The translations under genes were made by a program, and so were the position numbers. Of a stretch of 34,189 nt of DNA, positions 31,939 through 34,189 are shown piece after piece. The DNA is taken from contig CASEFE010000035.1 in NCBI GenBank assembly GCA_949287105.1, positions 1-34,189 of the forward strand, read 5' to 3'. This stretch comes from an uncultured Bacillota bacterium (GTDB taxonomy: Bacteria > Bacillota > Clostridia > Christensenellales > Borkfalkiaceae). The notes beneath the pieces are model-generated. The model was not told the origin of the DNA. It saw only the letters and a program-made list of their open reading frames with translations, and did no database searches. Numbering within the stretch: position 1 is the first letter of the stretch; every line of letters begins with the position of its first letter.

Positions 31939-31977
31939 AGCGCACTAAATCTTTTAAGAAAGGCGGTGCGCTTTTTA
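31939..31977 (+). terminator. Probable terminator after the GH78-like gene
   Basis: AGCGCAC (31939-31945) pairs with GTGCGCT (31966-31972), and CTTTT/AAAG can pair within the loop. TTTTATTT follows. The long loop makes it weaker than the others. Confidence 0.6.
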
Positions 31978-32074
31978 TTTGATTTTTTAAGGTGCTTATT
32001 ATAAACTGTGCTTGGCTTTTTCGGATATGCACATGTTCGCTTTAATTATGTAGTAGCAGATACGGAGGGAATAT

Positions 32075-32200
32075 TTGTTTACCGGCTTTTCCGAAAAAAG
32101 ATATTATACTTATGAGGAGATTGGTAGCTTTCATAAGATAAATTTCAATTTATTGATCGATAAAAAGAGCGAAGAATTTAAAATTCTTCGCTCTTTTTAA
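32075..32200 (+). CDS. Candidate 41-aa ORF (or small RNA) in the GH78-araC gap
   Basis: The 451-nt gap 31826-32276 holds two terminators and this element. A TTG at 32075, five bases after GGAGGG, opens 41 codons of protein-like sequence (MFTGFSEKRYYTYEEIGSFH...). They end inside the perfect hairpin at 32162-32199. The same stretch can be read as a short RNA gene: TTTACC (32078-32083), an 18-bp spacer and TATTAT (32102-32107), then a 5' hairpin (CTTATGA 32109-32115 / TCATAAG 32131-32137) and the terminator, giving an RNA of about 86 nt. The two readings exclude each other in part, since the promoter lies inside the ORF. Neither is established. Confidence 0.3.
   Translation: MFTGFSEKRYYTYEEIGSFHKINFNLLIDKKSEEFKILRSF
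32162..32199 (-). terminator. Bidirectional terminator downstream of araC
   Basis: AAAAAGAGCGAAGAATTT (32162-32179) is repeated inverted at 32181-32198 around a single A. Flanking A and T runs allow use on both strands: for araC on the minus strand and for any transcript from the 32.1-kb element on the plus strand. Confidence 0.88.
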
Positions 32201-32276
32201 TTATCTGAGGAAATTAAATTTTTATTGGGTTTTTATCTTAAAAAACGGTTCTTCCATGATTTTATGAAAAATATTA

Positions 32277-33131
32277 CTATAAGATTAAATTTTCAATAGT
32301 CGTAAGAGAGCGGAAATGTGTGGGAGTAACCTGATAAAATTTTTTAAAAGATTTCAAAAAATAATCGGTATCTTCATAACCGCTCATAAATGCGATTTCG
32401 GAAACAGGCAGAGAAGTAGTCTGCAATAATTGGGCGGCATATGAAAGCCTGCGCTCTACAATATATTGAACGGGTGATTTGCCTATAAATTTTTGGAAAA
32501 TTCTGCACAGTTGTGCGTGAGATATGTGCAGGTTATTACAAATTGTCTGAACGCGAAACTGCGGATCAAAATATTTTTCGCCTATGTAAAAAACTGCTCT
32601 TTCGGCGTATTCCTGTTCGACCGTTTTTTCTGGCTTGCAATTATGCAGGGAATCAAAAAGAGCATACAAGGCTGAAAATGCACGAAAAACAGATAAAAAT
32701 TTACGGTTGCCGGGGTTCAGCATCGATATAAGTTCGTTGCGGATTTTCCACGGATCAAAACAAGGCAGTACCGAGTTTTCGGGTGAAAATCCGGCACTTT
32801 TAGCAAGTTTTAAAGCGTCTTGTCCTTCAAAAGAAAACCATATATATTCCCATGGGTCTTTTTTGTCTGGCCAATAAGCGAAAGTTGTTTTATCATCAAG
32901 AAAAAAGACTTCGTTTTCCTGTATGGTACGTGTTTTCCCGTTTAGCCAGAGCGAACCTTTTCCGGAAAGGACATAATGCAGAGTATAAAAATTTTGTTGC
33001 CGTCTGTAAGGATACGGTTTAATAATATGGAAGTCGTTATAACCGATCATCAGCAAAGATATTCCTTCGAGCTGTGACGAAAAAAAACTGGTTATTTCGG
33101 CTTCTTTGGGAAAGGCTGTTTGTTTTTCCAT
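32277..33131 (-). CDS. AraC-family transcriptional regulator
   Basis: The 284-aa regulator has an N-terminal cupin ligand-binding domain (~25-130: YRRQQNFYTLHYVLSGKGSL, ENEVFFLDDKTTFAYWPD, WEYIWFSFEG). It is followed by a double helix-turn-helix at ~185-284 with the AraC signature (FRVQTICNNLHISHAQLCRIFQKF ... VSEIAFMSGYEDTDYFLKSFKKFYQVTPTHFR). The start at 33131 is chosen because the in-frame ATG at 33152 lies upstream of the -10 box. No SD is present and the -10 ends six bases before the ATG, so a leaderless mRNA is likely. Its neighbours, a GH78-like hydrolase and a divergent GH109-like protein, suggest it senses a sugar and activates one or both. A dyad at 33186-33197 is a candidate operator. 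Confidence 0.9.
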   Translation of the reverse strand: MEKQTAFPKEAEITSFFSSQLEGISLLMIGYNDFHIIKPYPYRRQQNFYTLHYVLSGKGSLWLNGKTRTIQENEVFFLDDKTTFAYWPDKKDPWEYIWFSFEGQDALKLAKSAGFSPENSVLPCFDPWKIRNELISMLNPGNRKFLSVFRAFSALYALFDSLHNCKPEKTVEQEYAERAVFYIGEKYFDPQFRVQTICNNLHISHAQLCRIFQKFIGKSPVQYIVERRLSYAAQLLQTTSLPVSEIAFMSGYEDTDYFLKSFKKFYQVTPTHFRSLTTIENLIL

Positions 33132-33137
33132 AAGTAT

Positions 33138-33166
33138 AGTATAACATGGCAAGAGAAGGCGGTCAA
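33138..33166 (-). promoter_or_regulatory. Promoter of araC (predicted leaderless)
   Basis: On the minus strand, TTGACC (33161-33166), a 17-bp spacer and TATACT (33138-33143). Six bases (33132-33137) separate it from the ATG at 33131. Confidence 0.8.
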
Positions 33167-33185
33167 GTACTAAAATGATAAAAAA

Positions 33186-33197
33186 ATCCAGTTGGAT
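33186..33197. promoter_or_regulatory. Candidate operator dyad between araC and the GH109-like gene
   Basis: A perfect 12-bp dyad ATCCA-GT-TGGAT lies between the two divergent promoters, 20 bp upstream of the araC -35 and about 40 bp upstream of the other -10. It is a plausible regulator site but short enough to occur by chance. Confidence 0.3.
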
Positions 33198-33231
33198 GAT
33201 AAATTATTCATGTCCGGCGTCTCCTTGTGCG

Positions 33232-33240
33232 TGATATAAT
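33232..33240 (+). promoter_or_regulatory. Extended -10 promoter of the GH109-like gene
   Basis: TGA-TATAAT (33232-33240) is an extended -10 element with a perfect hexamer. No good -35 is seen at 16-18 bp (TGTCCG at 33211 is poor), which fits a promoter that needs an activator such as the adjacent AraC protein. Confidence 0.6.
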
Positions 33241-33262
33241 AAAGAAAAAATAGGTGGATAAA

Positions 33263-34189
33263 ATGACAGAAAAAGATATTATTCGTGTTGGAATTATCGG
33301 TTTAGGACAGCGCGGGTTTGGTATTGTTGACACGGTTCTTGCCTGTAAAGGTGTGGAAATTGCGGCGGTGTGCGATTTGTATGAAGATCGAAGGGAAACG
33401 GTGCAAAAATATATCGGTGAAAAACAAAAATCTGTTCCTGCTTCGTATGCTCATTTTGAAGATCTGCTTGCGGATTCTCGCGTGAATGTTGTAATCGTGA
33501 GTACTTCGTGGAGCGCACATACGAGTGTGGCGTGTGCATCTATGCGGGCAAGCAAGATTACTGCGTTGGAAGTGGGGGGAGCATACAGCATAGATGATTG
33601 CTGGCAGTTGGTGCGTACATACGAAGAGACGAAAACCCCGTTCATGTTTTTGGAAAATTGCTGTTTTGATTATTTTGAGTTGTTGTCAACGGCATTGGAG
33701 CGGGCGGGAAAATTGGGTGAAATAGTTTTTTGCAGCGGTGCATACAGCCATGATCTTCGCGACGAAATCTTAGGCGGGCATGTTCGCCGTCATTATCGAT
33801 TGGAAAATTATCTTTATCGGAATTGTGACAATTATCCTACCCATGAATTGGGCCCTATTGCGAAAATTCTCGATATCAATCGCGGTAACCGTATGACAGA
33901 ACTGGTTTCATTGTCTTCAAAAGCGGCGGGATTGGAAAGTTATGCAAAGTCAGACAAGAACCCCGATCCTGCGTTGAGAGGGAAAAAATTTATGCAGGGA
34001 GATATTGTGAAAACGCTGATTCGGTGTGCGAATGGCGAACTGATTGAACTGATGCTCGATACGACGTTGCCGGTTTACTATTCAAGGCGGCTGATGGTAC
34101 GGGGAACCAAAGGATTGTGTGAACAGGAAAAAAACGGAGTACTGCTCGACGAGTCAGGTGAAAAAATACTCGAAGCCTCCCAATTTGAC
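33263..34189 (+). CDS. Gfo/Idh/MocA-family protein, GH109-like, 3' truncated
   Basis: The reading frame runs 309 codons from the ATG at 33263 (SD AGGTGG) off the right edge without a stop. The N-terminal Rossmann domain has the NAD loop VGIIGLGQRGFG and strand-end Asp in AAVCDLYEDRRE. The catalytic half has the blocks ALEVGGAYSIDDCWQLVRTYEE, FMFLENCCFDYFE and NYPTHELGPIAKILDINRGNR. These blocks are typical of the GH109 branch, NAD-dependent glycosidases using a transient oxidation, and of related sugar oxidoreductases. The protein faces araC divergently, so it is probably the first gene of a regulated sugar operon that continues beyond the window. The true substrate is unknown. Confidence 0.85.
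   Translation, partial: MTEKDIIRVGIIGLGQRGFGIVDTVLACKGVEIAAVCDLYEDRRETVQKYIGEKQKSVPASYAHFEDLLADSRVNVVIVSTSWSAHTSVACASMRASKITALEVGGAYSIDDCWQLVRTYEETKTPFMFLENCCFDYFELLSTALERAGKLGEIVFCSGAYSHDLRDEILGGHVRRHYRLENYLYRNCDNYPTHELGPIAKILDINRGNRMTELVSLSSKAAGLESYAKSDKNPDPALRGKKFMQGDIVKTLIRCANGELIELMLDTTLPVYYSRRLMVRGTKGLCEQEKNGVLLDESGEKILEASQFD

Noticed and set aside
1..34189. Mobile elements, phage, CRISPR arrays or defence systems
   Set aside because: No transposase, integrase, Cas or toxin-antitoxin reading frames, no spaced direct repeats and no terminal inverted repeats with target duplications were seen.

Overview
The window looks like a stretch of chromosome from a low-to-moderate GC Bacillota, class Clostridia (my inference). 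The reasons are: strong Shine-Dalgarno (SD) sequences of the AAGGAGG type; frequent TTG and GTG starts; near-consensus sigma-A promoters with 17-bp spacers; a SigH/Spo0H-type sigma factor together with a CwlD-type cortex amidase (a spore-former lineage); a rubrerythrin and formate-THF ligase (anaerobic C1 and redox metabolism); and an ATP-dependent acyl-CoA dehydratase-type activase. I found no phage, IS element, CRISPR array, rRNA or tRNA.

Layout. 1-3.5 kb: a 5'-truncated acyl-CoA dehydratase activase and its overlapping partner, closed by a strong terminator. 3.8-5.3 kb: a Cdd1-DUF3795 fusion protein and a methyltransferase, both behind one clear promoter. 5.4-12.6 kb: housekeeping genes, namely cwlD, then mrnC-rlmB-sigH, then dnaX-ybaB-recR, then a NanA-like lyase and gpsA. 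12.7-16.4 kb: a two-gene ABC exporter whose subunits carry complementary degenerate ATP sites. 16.5-17.4 kb: a Gfo/Idh-type oxidoreductase. 17.4-20.7 kb: a Mg2+-control locus with consensus promoter, M-box riboswitch, intrinsic terminator, a 37-codon ORF with a perfect SD, a hairpin that hides the mgtA SD, and the P-type ATPase MgtA. 20.7-23.2 kb (minus strand): glyS and a PAP2 phosphatase. 23.3-27.1 kb: an unrecognised small protein, fhs and glnS. 27.2-29 kb: a zinc-ribbon membrane protein and a CvpA-like protein. 29.1-30 kb: rubrerythrin followed by two very small ORFs. 30.2-34.2 kb: a carbohydrate module with a cytoplasmic rhamnosidase-like GH78 protein, an AraC regulator on the minus strand and a divergent, 3'-truncated GH109-like Gfo/Idh protein.

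The most notable signals are regulatory. Three genes (mrnC, the 102-aa unknown and araC) have near-consensus promoters whose -10 box ends exactly 6 nt before an ATG with no SD, which predicts leaderless mRNAs. The mgtA leader combines a riboswitch, a small ORF and an SD-sequestering hairpin. Several small ORFs (17764, 29722, 29889, 32075) are shorter than usual gene-calling limits but have ribosome-binding signals or protein-like sequence.
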